DNA of 64,000 nt from Luidia sarsii (Eukaryota > Echinodermata > Asteroidea > Paxillosida > Luidiidae), in NCBI GenBank assembly GCA_949987565.1, contig OX465101.1, forward strand, positions 19,645,624-19,709,623. The letters run 5' to 3'. Below, piece after piece: positions 1-11,235 of this stretch. Each line of letters opens with the position of its first letter. Positions within the stretch are counted from its first letter, which is position 1. The notes below the pieces were generated by a model. It was not told where the DNA came from. It did not search any database and saw nothing but the letters and a program-made list of their open reading frames with translations. A program made the position numbers and the translations under genes.

Positions 1-134
1 TGGAATTCTGTGGTCGAGTTCGCGTTCCCGCAAACCGCCACCATTTTCAATGGCCCACCAGTCACTGCGGGGGGTATGACATAAAGACGGGCAACTCCTG
101 CATGGGCCCGGACGGATGTACCCCTACTACATGT
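1..134 (+). repeat. Left half of a THAP-linked repeat, cut by the hAT insertion
   Basis: This stretch matches, with scattered differences, the reverse complement of about 21170-21300, where the same repeat runs on without interruption into a THAP-type start (CQAFGCQN). Here it stops at 134 and resumes at 16594, after the hAT element and everything nested in it. The 8 bases CTACATGT occur at 127-134 and again at 16594-16601, as expected of a hAT target duplication. The function of the repeat is unknown. It lies just upstream of the THAP reading frame and could be its promoter or leader. Confidence 0.7.
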
Positions 135-763
135 TAGTGTTGTGACATCCCGGTTATTTTCAAAACCGGGAACCGGTGTCGCTAAACCGGTCAGAAACCG
201 GTGTCCCGATTTTCTTTAACCATCATTGGCAAAAATCTAACTCTATAAGGAATAGCGTGTGCTCCAAATTCATGGTTGTGAATTTGTAGCATCCTTTTTT
301 CCTTTAAATATCGTGAGTTTTCAATAAACTACTCAAGCTCTGATTTGTCTCATATATTCCCTCACTGAAATTTGTTTGCAGCCTTCAACACCCGTTTGAT
401 CACAGCAAAATTGATTTTTTAAAATTCTTTTATTCACATTTATTTCCCGAAAATATACATTGAATGACACTCCACTTTCGTGACGTCACTAAGATCAATA
501 TTCAGGAGGCAAGCTTGGAGGGAATGCCCACACACGCCCGATAGACGTTCAGCTGTGTTTGGATTTATATTTTTTCACGAGGAGCAAAATCACCATCGTC
601 ATCACTGGGGCAACAAATTGACGATAAAGAGTTCGACTCCGACGACCGACCTCGCAAACACGTGTTAACTATGGCTCTCACCAGCCAATATGCTTAGTCG
701 TTACGCGCTGTTCGGTTGTAACTGCGCGCTGTCCAATCAACAGACGTCCGTCTTGCGGGAGAC
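135..763 (+). mobile_element. hAT element copy 1, left part
   Basis: The element begins TAGTGTTGTGACATCC and is about 85-90% identical by eye to 61043-61660, the left part of the uninterrupted copy. The left end lies directly against the 8-bp duplication CTACATGT (127-134). Similarity stops at 763 inside the word GAGACGGACG, where sequence of repeat X begins. About 60 bases present in the intact copy are missing at this junction. I see no transposase; the frames here are short and not conserved. The element is probably non-autonomous. Confidence 0.85.
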
Positions 764-1190
764 GGACGAGGTAACTTGGGCTCAAATGGATGTTTTCATT
801 GGGAGGGCGATCATCCCTTCCCTCTGTGGAAGAATTTGTTTCAGTCAATAGACATACTTTTTTTAAGGGAAGCCGACCTTACATTGTATCACATTTCAAC
901 AATGGAGCTTTCATTCATCGTTCCCACCGCAAACTCTCCCTGGTCATGGCGAGGTAACTTGGGCTCAAATGGATTTTTTTATTCGGAGGGTGAGGATCCT
1001 CCCCACTGTATGCTCTCTTCTCTTTTTTTTTTGACTGGGCAAGGCTCGAAATAATGGATTTTTTTATTCGGAGGGTGATCATACTTCCCACTGTGGGATG
1101 GAAACAACTTCACAATAAACTCAGCAATCCATTCCACGGATTTTTTTTTTCTTCTCTCGGTGAAGGCGAAAGTTGAAGGTGCGCAATATA
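764..1190 (+). mobile_element. Repeat X, 5'-truncated left piece
   Basis: This piece matches the minus strand of 30337-30755 (repeat X): the recurrent words for 'gaggtaacttgggctcaaatgg', 'ttattcggagggtgat' and 'ggtgaaggcgaaagttg' appear in the same order. It starts inside X, so its outer end is lost. It runs up to the TA at 1189-1190, where the giant foldback element begins; the few remaining bases of X follow at 15945. Confidence 0.75.
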
Positions 1191-1390
1191 CAGTACCGAT
1201 CGAAAATATTTTCACGATTCGCGAAGGATTAATCGCGAAGGATTATTCGCGAACGCTTCGCATTTTCTAAAGAAATACCGGGTTAGGGGGTCGTTTCATT
1301 CGCGAAGATGACTGCCGATTCGCGAATATCAGCGGCCATTACAGGCGAGAATATACAAAAAAGCTTCGCGAAGACAGCTTCCATCTTCGC

Positions 1391-2371
1391 GAACGAAAGC
1401 TGCTCTCTTCGCGAACGATCTGCGAATGGTCTTCGCGAGTCGAGTCTGACGAATTTCCGACCACTGCCGTACGTAACAAAGTAAACAACGTGGTCGTGTG
1501 TAGCGTGCGGACACCCAGCACACTCGACGGCTCAGTCAAATTTCAATTAATTTTTTTAATTGGGAAACAAATCTAGTTTCAGTTTAGCTTTACCTCACCA
1601 GCAGCGTACATGTATCTTCTAGAAATCCAGCAAATTCGGGAACATTTTCGTCTCTAACCTTTTGAGATGTCGAAACTTGAAAATGGCATATTTATGGCGG
1701 CCGGACGTCTCTCTTGGCGAACGAAAGCTGCTCTCTTCGCGAACGATCTGCGAATGGTCTTCGCGAGTCGAGTCTGACGAATTTCCGACCACTGCCGTAC
1801 GTAACAAAGTAAACAACGTGATCGTGTGTAGCGTGCGGACACCCAGCACACTCGACGGCTCAGTCAAATTTCAATTAATTTTTTTTAATTGGGAAACAAA
1901 TCTAGTTTCAGTTAAGCTTTATCTCACCAGCAGCGTACATGTATCTTCTAGAAATCCATCAATTTCGGGAACATTTTCGTCTCTAACCTTTTGAGATGTC
2001 GGAACTTGAAAATGGCATATTTATGGCGGCCGGACGTCTCTCTTGGCGAACGAAAGCTGCTCTCTTCGCGAACGATCTGCGAATGGTCTTCGCGAGTCGA
2101 GTCTGACGAATTTCCGACCACTGCCGTACGTAACAAAGTAAACAACGTGGTCGTGTGTAGCGTGCGGACACCCAGCACACTCGACGGCTCAGTCAAATTT
2201 CAATTAATTTTTTTAATTGGGAAACAAATCTAGTTTCAGTTTAGCTTTACCTCACCAGCAGCGTACATGTATCTTCTAGAAATCCAGCAAATTCGGGAAC
2301 ATTTTCGTCTCTAACCTTTTGAGATGTCGGAACTTGAAAATGGCATATTTATGGCGGCCGGACGTCTCTCT
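1391..2371 (+). repeat. Three tandem units of about 328 bp in the left arm
   Basis: Units start at 1391, 1719 and 2048, each with the words GAACGAAAGCTGCTC and TTTATGGCGGCCGGACGTCT. They are over 95% identical to each other but have private differences, for example GATCGTGTG in unit 2 against GGTCGTGTG in units 1 and 3. The same private differences occur in mirrored order in the right arm. Repeated short frames in these units are by-products of the tandem array rather than genes. Confidence 0.9.
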
Positions 2372-2714
2372 TCGTGGCGTGAGCCGGAAAACGGGGGGTG
2401 GGGGCATCAAACCAAACTCGCCATATTCGACCGCCGACCGGGCCCTATTAACATTGTTCAATTTGTTCAATATTACCATGAAATCGAAGCCTATATTCTC
2501 CTCTATCTGTTTTTCAACTTTCAACTGAACACTGAAATAAACAACATTAAATTACGCCCAAAAGAATGGACGACCATTCTTTGCACTTTTGTCTAGGTTG
2601 TCCAGAGTGGAGTCCGAGCGCCGCCTCCACGTTGTCACGTACACCGCTGGTGCCCGAACCAGACTACAGCATTCCAGGCGGCATGACGAGGCGCAATGAG
2701 TCCGTGTAAAATAT

Positions 2715-2912
2715 ACGTGTACATGTACACGTACTGTACATGTACATATACATGTACATGTACACGTACATGTAAGTGTACACGTACACGTAATGTACAT
2801 GTACTGTACATGTACAGTACATGTACATGTACATGTACAGTACATAATGTACAATTGTACAGTACATAATGTACAGTACATGTACAGTACATACATGTAC
2901 ATGTACATGTAC
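2715..2912. repeat. GTAC/ACATGT simple-repeat block, left arm
   Basis: An almost pure mixture of TGTACA and ACATGT steps. The sequence is locally self-complementary at many registers. It produces long artificial frames rich in Met-Tyr and Cys-Thr dipeptides on both strands, which I do not regard as coding. Confidence 0.9.
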
Positions 2913-5379
2913 ACAGACCGACGTCACGACCAGCCGTACGTACGCATGAGCTACTCATCAAGCTTGTGTTTGCAAAAAGCGACACTCGGTATTCTGACAC
3001 GTTAAAAAAAACCTGATTAACAATGAAAAACGACATCCGGATTTTTTGTGGGGGAGGGGGTCAGGGAAAATTCTTCAACTAGTACTGGCAATTTTTTTTT
3101 TTGTATTCCCACCTCGGCCGTAATATGGCAAATGAGTTGGTATTTTCAGTTTGCTCATTTATTACAAACCTTGAGTTACATGTAGTTTCTTATTCCTCAT
3201 TTTTATTCCTTCATTTACAGTTGATGTTTCTTACTTACTTTTTAAGAAGATCTTGCCAGCAGAATCGGTCGGGGTGTAAAGACGCAGCTACATATAGCTG
3301 CTGAATCAATTAATGATTTCATTATTTATGGTATTGTATGGACAAATATCTCTCTTTAATGAAAAATCATATTTTTTTATTAATCTGTGTACATGACTTT
3401 GTATACATGTAAGTAAATATTAGCCGGTTGGTTGGGTCAACTACTCATCAGAGCCATCCTGTCACTCTGTGTCACCCAAATTGACTTCAGTTGTCTAAAA
3501 CAGGTAAGTGAACTTAAATATTTTCAAAATGAATTCTTTGCATTTACCCTGAACACTAAAAATCCAAGTGTGCTACTGAGCAGTACTATTTTACATGTTT
3601 GTGATTTTATAATTTGTTATTATGTTTTATTTCGTTTTGTTTTGTTTTTTGTTTTGTTGATTAATAATCATTGGTTTTATTTCCTTTTGTTATAATTATT
3701 TCTGGTTATGATAGTGTTAGTGTTACCAGCACATCTAAAACCCCTATCCTTGTTTCTGTGCAATATTACAAGGGGCAATAAGTCGTTCATTCTCCAATCA
3801 TCGTTAAAAGTTTAAGGGTGTCTCGCTTATTTTTCTTTAAATATTTTTCGGAGGGTTGTTCACTTGCTTCATATTATTTCATTGTTCTTTCACTTTTAAT
3901 TTTCAAGAAAGGCAACCAAAAAGATGTTCTGCTTCCGATTACATGCCATTTCAAAATAGGGTACATGTAGGTACATGTAGGTCGGGTTTTTTGTGTGTTT
4001 TGTTTGGCCAATTTTTTATGTGTACAATCATAAGGAGGTATCCGCATGTGGTCAAGACTTAATACGATCAAATTATACATTTAATTTTTATCATCATTTT
4101 TTCCTTTGAAAAAAGAGGGTCGGTCAGGTAACCATAAGCAGAACTATTTTTTTTTTTTGCCCAATCTTGGTAATCAACAATATCTATAAGTATACGTTGG
4201 AACAGGAAGTAAATTTTATAAATGTCACCATGTTGATGTTTGTTGTTTTTTCATAACATGTTGCCATTAACATGACATTTGCAAATTCAAACATAATTTA
4301 CTGTTACTCTCCTGAGACTGTTTGCCAAACGCTAAGTGTTTCTTCGTTTTTCAGTGACATGCTGGAAACTGTTGGAGGACTGGTGTGAGATTACCTAAAA
4401 ATATATATATTTTCCCCATTAGAAACTTAGTAAATCATTCTTAATTTCTTAAAGCTTACCTTTCTGTCATGTTCATAACATTTGTTTGTTCTCAACTCAC
4501 TGAAGTTAGTTGGCTGTTGTCTCGCTGGACTACCTGATGACCTACTACTGTAGGTTCGACACCTAGGAGATTTGGTAAGAATCTCTTCAAAGATGTCGAA
4601 GGACGAGGTGAGATGTATGCCCCAACAAACTGATAAAAACGTCCGAAACTACTCAAACTGTGCGTCAATGTCAATTTGCATTTGTGCCCATAATTTACTT
4701 ACTAAAAGTAAGTCAAATTTATTTGTTCCAGACAACAAAATACTTTATCAAAGTATTTATATTTAGGTCGAAAATCATTGTATGTCATTACAAGATGGGC
4801 AGTTTGAGTAGTCGTAGTCATGTGTTTGTATGCTGACTTTTTAATCAATACTCTTTGTATTCAAATGTAAATGTTTCTTAGATGGATTTCTTTCTTCACA
4901 GCAAACTCATCGGTGTTTCACTCGAAAAACAGTCCACTTTTTGGAAAAAGTATAGACGCCATTGGGACGCCAACGGTTTTCATTCTGACAAGACTCGTGT
5001 TGTAAATCAAATACATCATGGTAGCATTTCTTCATGCTCAAGATTCCTATTTCAACTGTGCAGTTGATCCTATAAGCATGATGTATTCAATACTGCCATC
5101 AAATCTTACCATCGTGCTCGATCATGACTGTCATGTAATAAGCATTGTCATGTAATAAGCACAAAATCATAGCAAGCCCCCAATCCCCATAAATGATATT
5201 CGTAAGCAGTTACAAATTGGATCGTGCTGGATTGTGCATGGAATGGGTTTCATTGTGTCTTGTAATGCTCTCGATGTACATCGTGTAAGCTAGGCCTACA
5301 TGTACGTGTCATTTACTAAATACTAGTACTACTTGTACAACTGTACAAGGCCAAATTCTGCACATAATTATACAGTACA
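2913..5379. other. AT-rich unique part of the left arm, no gene recognised
   Basis: The stretch contains short frames only. A few splice-donor-like words occur (for example ACAG|GTAAGTG near 3501), but I could not join them into a credible gene. The innermost 150 bp, with the phrase GATCGTGCTGGATTGTGCAT, recurs in diverged form at 9797-9816. Everything here is repeated in mirror image at 11756-14222. Confidence 0.6.
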
Positions 5380-6136
5380 AGTACATGTACATGCACATGT
5401 ACTGTACTGTAACTGTACATGTACTGTACTGTAAAGAACTAGACCCGGCGTAGCAGCACTCACCCCCAAACAACCCCACACACATCATCTAACCCCCCCT
5501 TACACATGTACATGTACATGTACATGTACAGTACATGTAAGCCAGTGGACGTGTGGCGTACGGCCCTTTATAGCCGAGTTTTCTCGTCCAGGGTCACGCA
5601 CGCATTTGCGCCGCGGCTTACATGAGGTTTTGCGAGACTGAATTCGAGACTATGGAAAACACAGGAAAATACCCGGATGTAGCATAGGTGCTGCCAAGAT
5701 GGCGAGGTAAGTGGATAGCTGACATCGTGCTCTCTATTTTCATATCAAATATGTCAATTTTCGTTAATATTTTGGACATGTAACAGTGCGACAAAAAAAA
5801 GCATACTATCTGGACCAAAATCCGACGGCCAGTTTTCCGTAGGTGTACATCGAATTCTTAAAAACAGTCGAAATAAACCACATATTTCACGAGAAAGGGG
5901 AGATTGAATGCTTCATGTACATGTATAATGCATGGAGGAGCCTTTCCGTTTTCGGCTCAAATTGCCAATTGAAAATTGGCGACTTTCGCGAGATTTCACC
6001 GAAGTAGGCCCATTTCCGTACACATGGTCTGCTCGTGTACATAATTATCATGTACATTGTACATGTACATGTACACAATGTACACAATCACGTACAAATA
6101 CTGTTGTACAACAGTGTACAGTGCATTATGTGCATG
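5380..6136. other. Start of the foldback element's centre; promoter-like patch
   Basis: After GTAC repeats (to about 5540) comes a GC-richer patch with the word CCAAGATGGCGAGGTAAGT near 5694-5712. This combines a YY1-type initiator word (AAGATGGCG), an ATG and a good splice donor. A related patch with an AATGGCGGCC word lies at 8598-8607, and both are followed by a similar 'gtacatcg.attcttaaaa' phrase. A captured host promoter or first exon is possible. No downstream exon was recognised. Confidence 0.3.
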
Positions 6137-6253
6137 AGTCCGAGTAACTTGGACCCTTACAGTCGCCCTTTTTAAAAACAAATTTAGTGGGTCGGGCGAC
6201 TCCTCAGTTTGTTTTTAAAAAGGGCGACTGTAAGGGTCCAAGTTACTCGGACT
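6137..6253. repeat. Perfect 46-bp-arm hairpin
   Basis: Bases 6137-6182 are exactly complementary to 6208-6253 in reverse, with a 25-base loop (6183-6207) containing GGTCGGGCGACTC. The hairpin begins AGTCCGAGTAACTTGGACCC. A perfect stem of this length suggests a very small, young hairpin MITE or an inverted duplication formed during replication. No clear target duplication is visible. Confidence 0.9.
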
Positions 6254-6338
6254 AATGTGCGCGTACGTATAGTTAACGTACACGTAGTTAATGTACATAT
6301 ACTGTACGTGTATCATACATGTTAACTATTTTACATGT

Positions 6339-6498
6339 GATATACAAAAATGTTGCAAACTGCTTACTGACTAAAATTACCAAAATGGAAATCTTAAAAT
6401 TTAGTGGGCCTGACGTTTCGATCCTAGCAGGACCTTTCTCAAAGGCAGACTCTGCCTTTGAGAAAGGTCCTGCTAGGATTGAAACGTCAGGCCCACTA
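6339..6498. mobile_element. Penelope-like element tails joined head to head
   Basis: 6402-6449 and 6451-6498 are 48-bp inverted arms around the single base 6450, with one mismatch. Each arm is the PLE 3' tail found elsewhere in the window, with the core CCTGACGTTTCGATCCTAGC. The preceding 6339-6401 ('gatatacaaaaatgttgc...') also precedes the tail at 22764 and 58651. It is a remnant in which only the two terminal tails of a PLE are left. Confidence 0.8.
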
Positions 6499-6752
6499 TA
6501 TACATGTGATGTAGTACTACTATTATTAAGTATTATTACTAATTTATTAGCACTAGACAAGAACGATTTTACTTCAATAACCTCACCAGAATTTATCACT
6601 AAGTATCACTGTATGTATGATGGTATGATGTTAGGATTCAGGAATATCCAAAAATTATCCAGTACAGTTGTGTTCTGAATTAGGCCTACAAAGTACCATC
6701 ATTACAAAACTTAGGCTTAATAAATTTCAACATTGTCAAGAATCTTCCTGCG

Positions 6753-7000
6753 GTTATATTCACCCAGCAACAGCATTCTTCCCACAAATGCTATTCAACT
6801 AGTCCCTCAGGATTGTCCAATTGTCATCACAAATCTCTTCCCCAAAAGATTATTCTGCTTGAGGTCGTTCCCGAATAACGTTTCGGTCAAGAAAGCCGGA
6901 ACGACATAAATGATAGTAACTGTTTGACAATCAGAGTAAGGGACCAGCAGAATAGCGTTTGCGGGAAGAATGCAGTTGCCGGGCCAATATACCCTGCCTA
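6753..7000. repeat. Foldback MITE of about 250 bp
   Basis: The left arm (about 6753-6810, containing GCATTCTTCCCACAAATGCT) and the right arm (about 6941-7000, containing AGCGTTTGCGGGAAGAATGC) are imperfect reverse complements. A second, inner complementary pair (TCGTTCC / GGAACGA) flanks the centre near 6865-6905. There is no coding capacity. Ends and target duplication are not resolved. Confidence 0.65.
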
Positions 7001-8420
7001 TCTTTCCACAGTCAGTGGCATACTTCGTATGGGACCTGACTTGCCAGTAGAATTATTCTGAAAGAAAATGGTATTTCTGAAAAAATATCATGAAATTTTT
7101 CCATAGTTTTACTGCTCAATTTCATTTTTCCAAGACATTTCATGGCCTCCCAAAAGACAAACCAGTATACATGTGCTCGCACATGTATGTATACAGTAGT
7201 TCACACTACAGTATTATCTTGGGATGTTGATTGTGAATGCTCATTTCATCAAATTAATTCTAGTTACCTTTCCCCCTTATACCCTACAGGTTCTCGCCTA
7301 GGCCAGGGTGTTCCAAAACTGTTCCAAGAATACTCCTCCAACTGTGGTCTTTGTCCACGTAGAGACAAATGTCCTTCACCGAGATGTTTTAGCAAGGGCA
7401 ATGAAGGATCTAAACTAACTGCTGGCAAAAATATTGTCCAGATATTGGGGGCACATGTCACAGAGAGATAAGGAAGCTTGTACCAGTCAGCCAGTCTTTT
7501 CTTCTGAATATAAATTAGCCACAATAATGAGTGGCGGTGAAACTGTTGATACTGAAGAGTGAAGATGATTAAGATGTTGACGAGAGAATGGAACAAAATT
7601 AGTTAAAACCACATTAATCGTTACAAAATTTTTAATTGCGTAAGCAGTTGACTGTCTATATTATTGTCTTTTTCATTGTTTTGGGACTTGATTATATGAT
7701 GTGCATTCATAGCTTATTATTTCCCTAGTACTGTATATGCACATGTATATACGGACGTGTGCTAGAGTATTTTCTGGGGCCAAAACTACAGCCTTACAGT
7801 AGTAATATATTTATTTCAAATCACTTGCCAGTGTATGAAGCAGATGTCTGGAATACATATATACTATAATAAGATGAGATTTGATCACAAGAATGAGTGA
7901 TGGTGATAATGACTACACACTACACAGATCATGGTAAAAACTACAGTAAGGGAATACAGTTGCAGGTTATTTCTACAATAAAAAAAAATCACATGACTTA
8001 CCAGTGTATAAAGGAGCTGTCAATGAAACTGAGGGTTTCACATATAGAAGTCATCATTAGTTTTTAAGTCTCATTTTTTTCTTGCAAAGGTATCCATGAT
8101 GTGATGCAATTTGGGTAAACTAAATTTGTTTAAACCCCAAAATTAGTCTTTGTTTTTGTAGTTGTTATCTAGCTACTCATTTTGCTTTTTGGCCTGTGAC
8201 CACTCACACCCATGTGTAAGGTACAAGAGATTTTCTGCTTCAGACTTATTTTATTTTTAGGCAATAAAATGTTTACAGTGTAACCATTGAATTGTGTTGA
8301 CAGTTGTACTTGTATTTTTACTTTGTTTCGTGATACTTGATTGTTACTTTTTAAAAGAAATATAAGGTAAACAATTTGCTTGTTAGAAATGAATTGATAT
8401 TCTAAGTTTAATCTATGACA
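7001..8420. other. Unique AT-rich core of the foldback element, no gene recognised
   Basis: I found no transposase motif on either strand. Loosely similar phrases around 'acttgccagt' recur near 7040, 7823 and 7998, suggesting old internal duplication. A 109-codon frame at 7142-7471 (+) contains a small cysteine cluster (CGLCPRRDKCPSPRC) but lacks recognisable family features; I do not call it a gene. Confidence 0.5.
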
Positions 8421-8469
8421 ATTGAATGGGAGATGCGCTCTTCTTTGCAATAATTACAATACCCGGCCG

Positions 8470-8700
8470 TAAAGTACATGTACATGTGTGCCCAAGCAAT
8501 GACTCATTAATATTCAGCAGGCTAACTTGGCATTGTCCAATCAGGGCGCGCGCTTTTCCATTCAGGTCACAAGGTCACGGATTGTCCTGCTCGAATAATG
8601 GCGGCCGATCCCGTACGTTAAAAAGTGGGGACTCGTTGAGAACTTCAGAAGTACATCGCATTCTTAAAACACCTACGACATCATCTTAACGGGACTTTGT
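8470..8700 (+). promoter_or_regulatory. Promoter-like GC patch (CCAAT, YY1-type word)
   Basis: The patch contains TCCAATCAGG (CCAAT box), GGGCGCGCGC, and AATGGCGGCCG, which resembles a YY1/initiator site. It stands out from the AT-rich DNA on both sides. It is weakly related to the patch at 5560-5830. This is a composition and motif argument only; no transcript can be inferred. Confidence 0.25.
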
Positions 8701-9107
8701 TAGATCAAGATATACTCTTTCCCATGATTACCTCAGCTAAGAGGAGACTTTTGTTTTCGTCGAGAAAAAAAAGAATTTACGTCGCACTTTTTCAGTCGAT
8801 TTTTCGGTAAAATGAAAACCCTCAAAATACATATTAATCATCCTTTTTGAAAAGAAAAACCTTATTGGACGCACGTATTAGATCTCCAACTACCTGGAAA
8901 AGTTGGATTTGAAAGGATTTGATACGCTGAGGCATAGAAAACGACAATTTTCCGAAGCCTTTTTCAAGGCCGTTTTCACTGTGCTCACGTGACATTCGAT
9001 TTGTGTGGACGAGAAATTTGGGGTCAACGCGTGACACGTCCACTGGCATGCATGGCACGTAATGTACTGTACATTGTATAGCACGTAATGTATAACATAA
9101 TGGTCAT

Positions 9108-9252
9108 GTACATGTACATGTACATGTACATGTACATACACATGTACACACACATGTACATGGTACATGTATTGTACAGTACATACTGTATGCATGTGTA
9201 CTCGTACGTGTACAGTACTTGTACATGTACTGTACATGTACTGTACATGTAC
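9108..9252. repeat. GTAC/ACATGT simple-repeat block
   Basis: Runs of ACATGT and TGTACA in the centre of the foldback element. Further shorter blocks of the same kind lie at about 5497-5538, 6034-6120, 9475-9550 and 9957-10070. Confidence 0.85.
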
Positions 9253-9255
9253 AGT

Positions 9256-9622
9256 GCAAAACGCTAATTTGCATATGAAGGCTACCTGGTTGCGCGCTGT
9301 GCCCTATGACCTGGCTGCCTGACAGCAGCGCTGAGAAACAGTTGATGGTGAGGTTAAAGGTCGCCGCACGTATCAAAGCGGCCTACGGTATTAATGGTGT
9401 GTATCTGTGAACATGAACAATATAATTATGTAAATTAATGTGTGTGTATAATGTACATCATAGAGCTATGGTTTACATGTACTGTACATGTACATGTAGT
9501 AAATACAGAACTGTATACATGTACTGTACATGTACATGTACATGTTCAATACGTTCATGTAAAGAAAGGTACATGTACACAATACTTGTACTCGCTTCGG
9601 AAATTACATCTTAAGTTTGCTG
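9256..9622 (+). repeat. Inner inverted repeat, left arm (with octamer word)
   Basis: This block recurs in reverse complement at about 11228-11562. It starts GCTAATTTGCATATGAAGG and includes GCCGCACGTATCAAAGCGGC; further on come the shared phrases 'tagagctatgg' and 'gtacttgtactcgcttcgg' or close variants. ATTTGCAT is the POU/octamer word. Its first about 130 bp occur a third time at 10087-10231. The arms differ by substitutions and GTAC-repeat length, so they are older than the outer arms. Confidence 0.75.
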
Positions 9623-9734
9623 TGAATGCATTTTGGAATTCATTTTGTTTGATATCTTGTTGGATTTTGTTTGCATATTTCTCTATCATATCAACATGGT
9701 ATACTTGAATAATAGGAAATATGCATTGTAAAAA

Positions 9735-9900
9735 ATCATAGCATAAAATGTATCCCCAATTTCGCGTATAATATTCACATGCAGTTAGCAACTGGATCGT
9801 GCTGGATTGTGCATGGAGTGAGTTTCATTTTGTCTTTTAATACTCGAGATGAACACGTGCATGTTAAGCTAGGCCTGCGTGCTGTTTACTGCCATACAGT
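9735..9900 (+). repeat. Diverged copy of the inner edge of the terminal repeat
   Basis: The stretch shares GGATCGTGCTGGATTGTGCA and 'aagctaggcct' with 5219-5295, at roughly 75-80% identity by eye. It is direct to the left arm and inverted to the right arm. It suggests that the element grew by repeated internal duplication. Confidence 0.65.
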
Positions 9901-10086
9901 GCTCATTGTACAATGTACAGTAGCAGTACACATACACAGAAAATGACTGCACAGCCTTGTACATGTACTGTACTGTACATGTACACATGGTGAATGGCGC
10001 GTAATGTATAACATAATCTACATGTACATGTACTGTATATACAGTACAGTACACTGTACAGGGCAGTAATGTACACACCGTACAAG

Positions 10087-10231
10087 AAGCTAATTTGCAT
10101 ATGAAGGCATTCTGGTCGCGCGCGGTGCATGTGATGAGGTTATGACCTGGCTGCCTGACAGCTGCAGCGCTGAGAAACCGTTGATGGTGAGGTTAAAGGT
10201 CGCCGCACGTATCAAAGCGGCATACGCTAAT
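10087..10231 (+). repeat. Third copy of the 130-bp octamer unit
   Basis: The unit starts GCTAATTTGCATATGAAGGC and ends with CGCACGTATCAAAGCGGC, like 9261-9383 (+) and 11455-11555 (-). It carries the same ATTTGCAT word and the CTGGCTGCCTGACAG phrase. Function is unknown. Confidence 0.75.
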
Positions 10232-10905
10232 GATGATAGGCAGTGTCCAAAACGGGCGTCTAGGTCTTCCCCCATTATAAATACACGGAGATGAGAAGAC
10301 AACGGCCCTAGCCGTAGCTCTGGAAGTCCGTTTCGGACACGACCTTACATCGCTACGTGTATTCTGGTTTCAGCCCCAATTATTCAAATGAAACAAATGA
10401 AACAAAATGAAATGTCTTATGAGGTACTGCCAAACGAGAAAAACAAAGTACACAAAGTACATACGTGAACATGAATTGACAATTGTCTCAGCTGTCTCAC
10501 TCGCGACATGAAGTCTGGATCGGGATGGCACGATGTAACCAAAGTGATTTCTTTTCGACCCATTTTTTTCAAAGAGCTGGATAGAACATAATACATCAAC
10601 ATACATGTACATGAAAAACACATAAACCTAAAGAATATAACTTTTCACACAGTTATGTACATACAGTACTTGTGCTTTCTATTCTATAATATCACGATGC
10701 TGCTTTCTTTTGAGTTTCAAACCTCTTTACAAATTATATAATGATATACATGTCACTTTCTTTCTGTCCTTTGCGTAGTCTTCCAAAGATTCTGGGTCAA
10801 TCTCGCACTGGTTCAGTTCAGGCTGCTCACGAAGAGAGTTTGCAATACATTTACATGTGTACACACGTAGTATTACTAGTGCAAAATAAGGCTCCCGGAG
10901 CATAA
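10232..10905. other. Unique DNA in the foldback centre, no gene recognised
   Basis: The stretch contains mixed-composition DNA with no long frame, no splice pattern I could join and no similarity to other parts of the window. Confidence 0.5.
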
Positions 10906-10909
10906 TACA

Positions 10910-11235
10910 TTGTACATGTACTGTACTTAATTGTAATTGTACATGTACAGTACATAATATACTGTACATGTGTTGTGTACATGTACTGCATGTACTGTAC
11001 AGTACAGTACAGTACATTACATACTGTACTGTACTGTACTGTACTGTACTGTACTGTACTGTACTGTACTGTACTGTACATGTACAGTACATGTACAATG
11101 TACATGTACTGTACAGTACATGTAATGTACAGTACGTACTGTACATTACATGTACAGTACATTACATGTACAGTACATGTACATGTACAGTACATGTACA
11201 TGTAATGTACATGTAATGTACATGTACATGTACTT
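10910..11235. repeat. Large GTAC/TGTACAG simple-repeat block
   Basis: It includes an uninterrupted run of GTACT units (about 11030-11080) and many ACATGT steps. Long frames on both strands here consist of Cys-Thr-Val-Tyr-Met repeats and are artefacts. Confidence 0.9.

Larger units (their letters stand above)
1191..5379 (+). repeat. Left terminal inverted repeat (4,189 bp) of the foldback element
   Basis: Every position checked is complementary to 17135 minus itself in the right arm. The match breaks at 5380/11755 inside a GTAC repeat. The outer 230 bp hold about seven copies of the palindrome TTCGCGAA, then three tandem units of about 328 bp, a GTAC repeat block, and about 2.4 kb of AT-rich DNA. 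The arm has no reading frame longer than about 133 codons outside simple repeats, and none resembles a known protein. Confidence 0.9.

Noticed and set aside
1339..2233. Repeated 60-110 codon frames (for example MTEPSSVLGVRTLHTTTLFT) in the arms
   Set aside because: They occur once per 328-bp tandem unit, overlap on both strands and hold no domain; they are by-products of the repeat.
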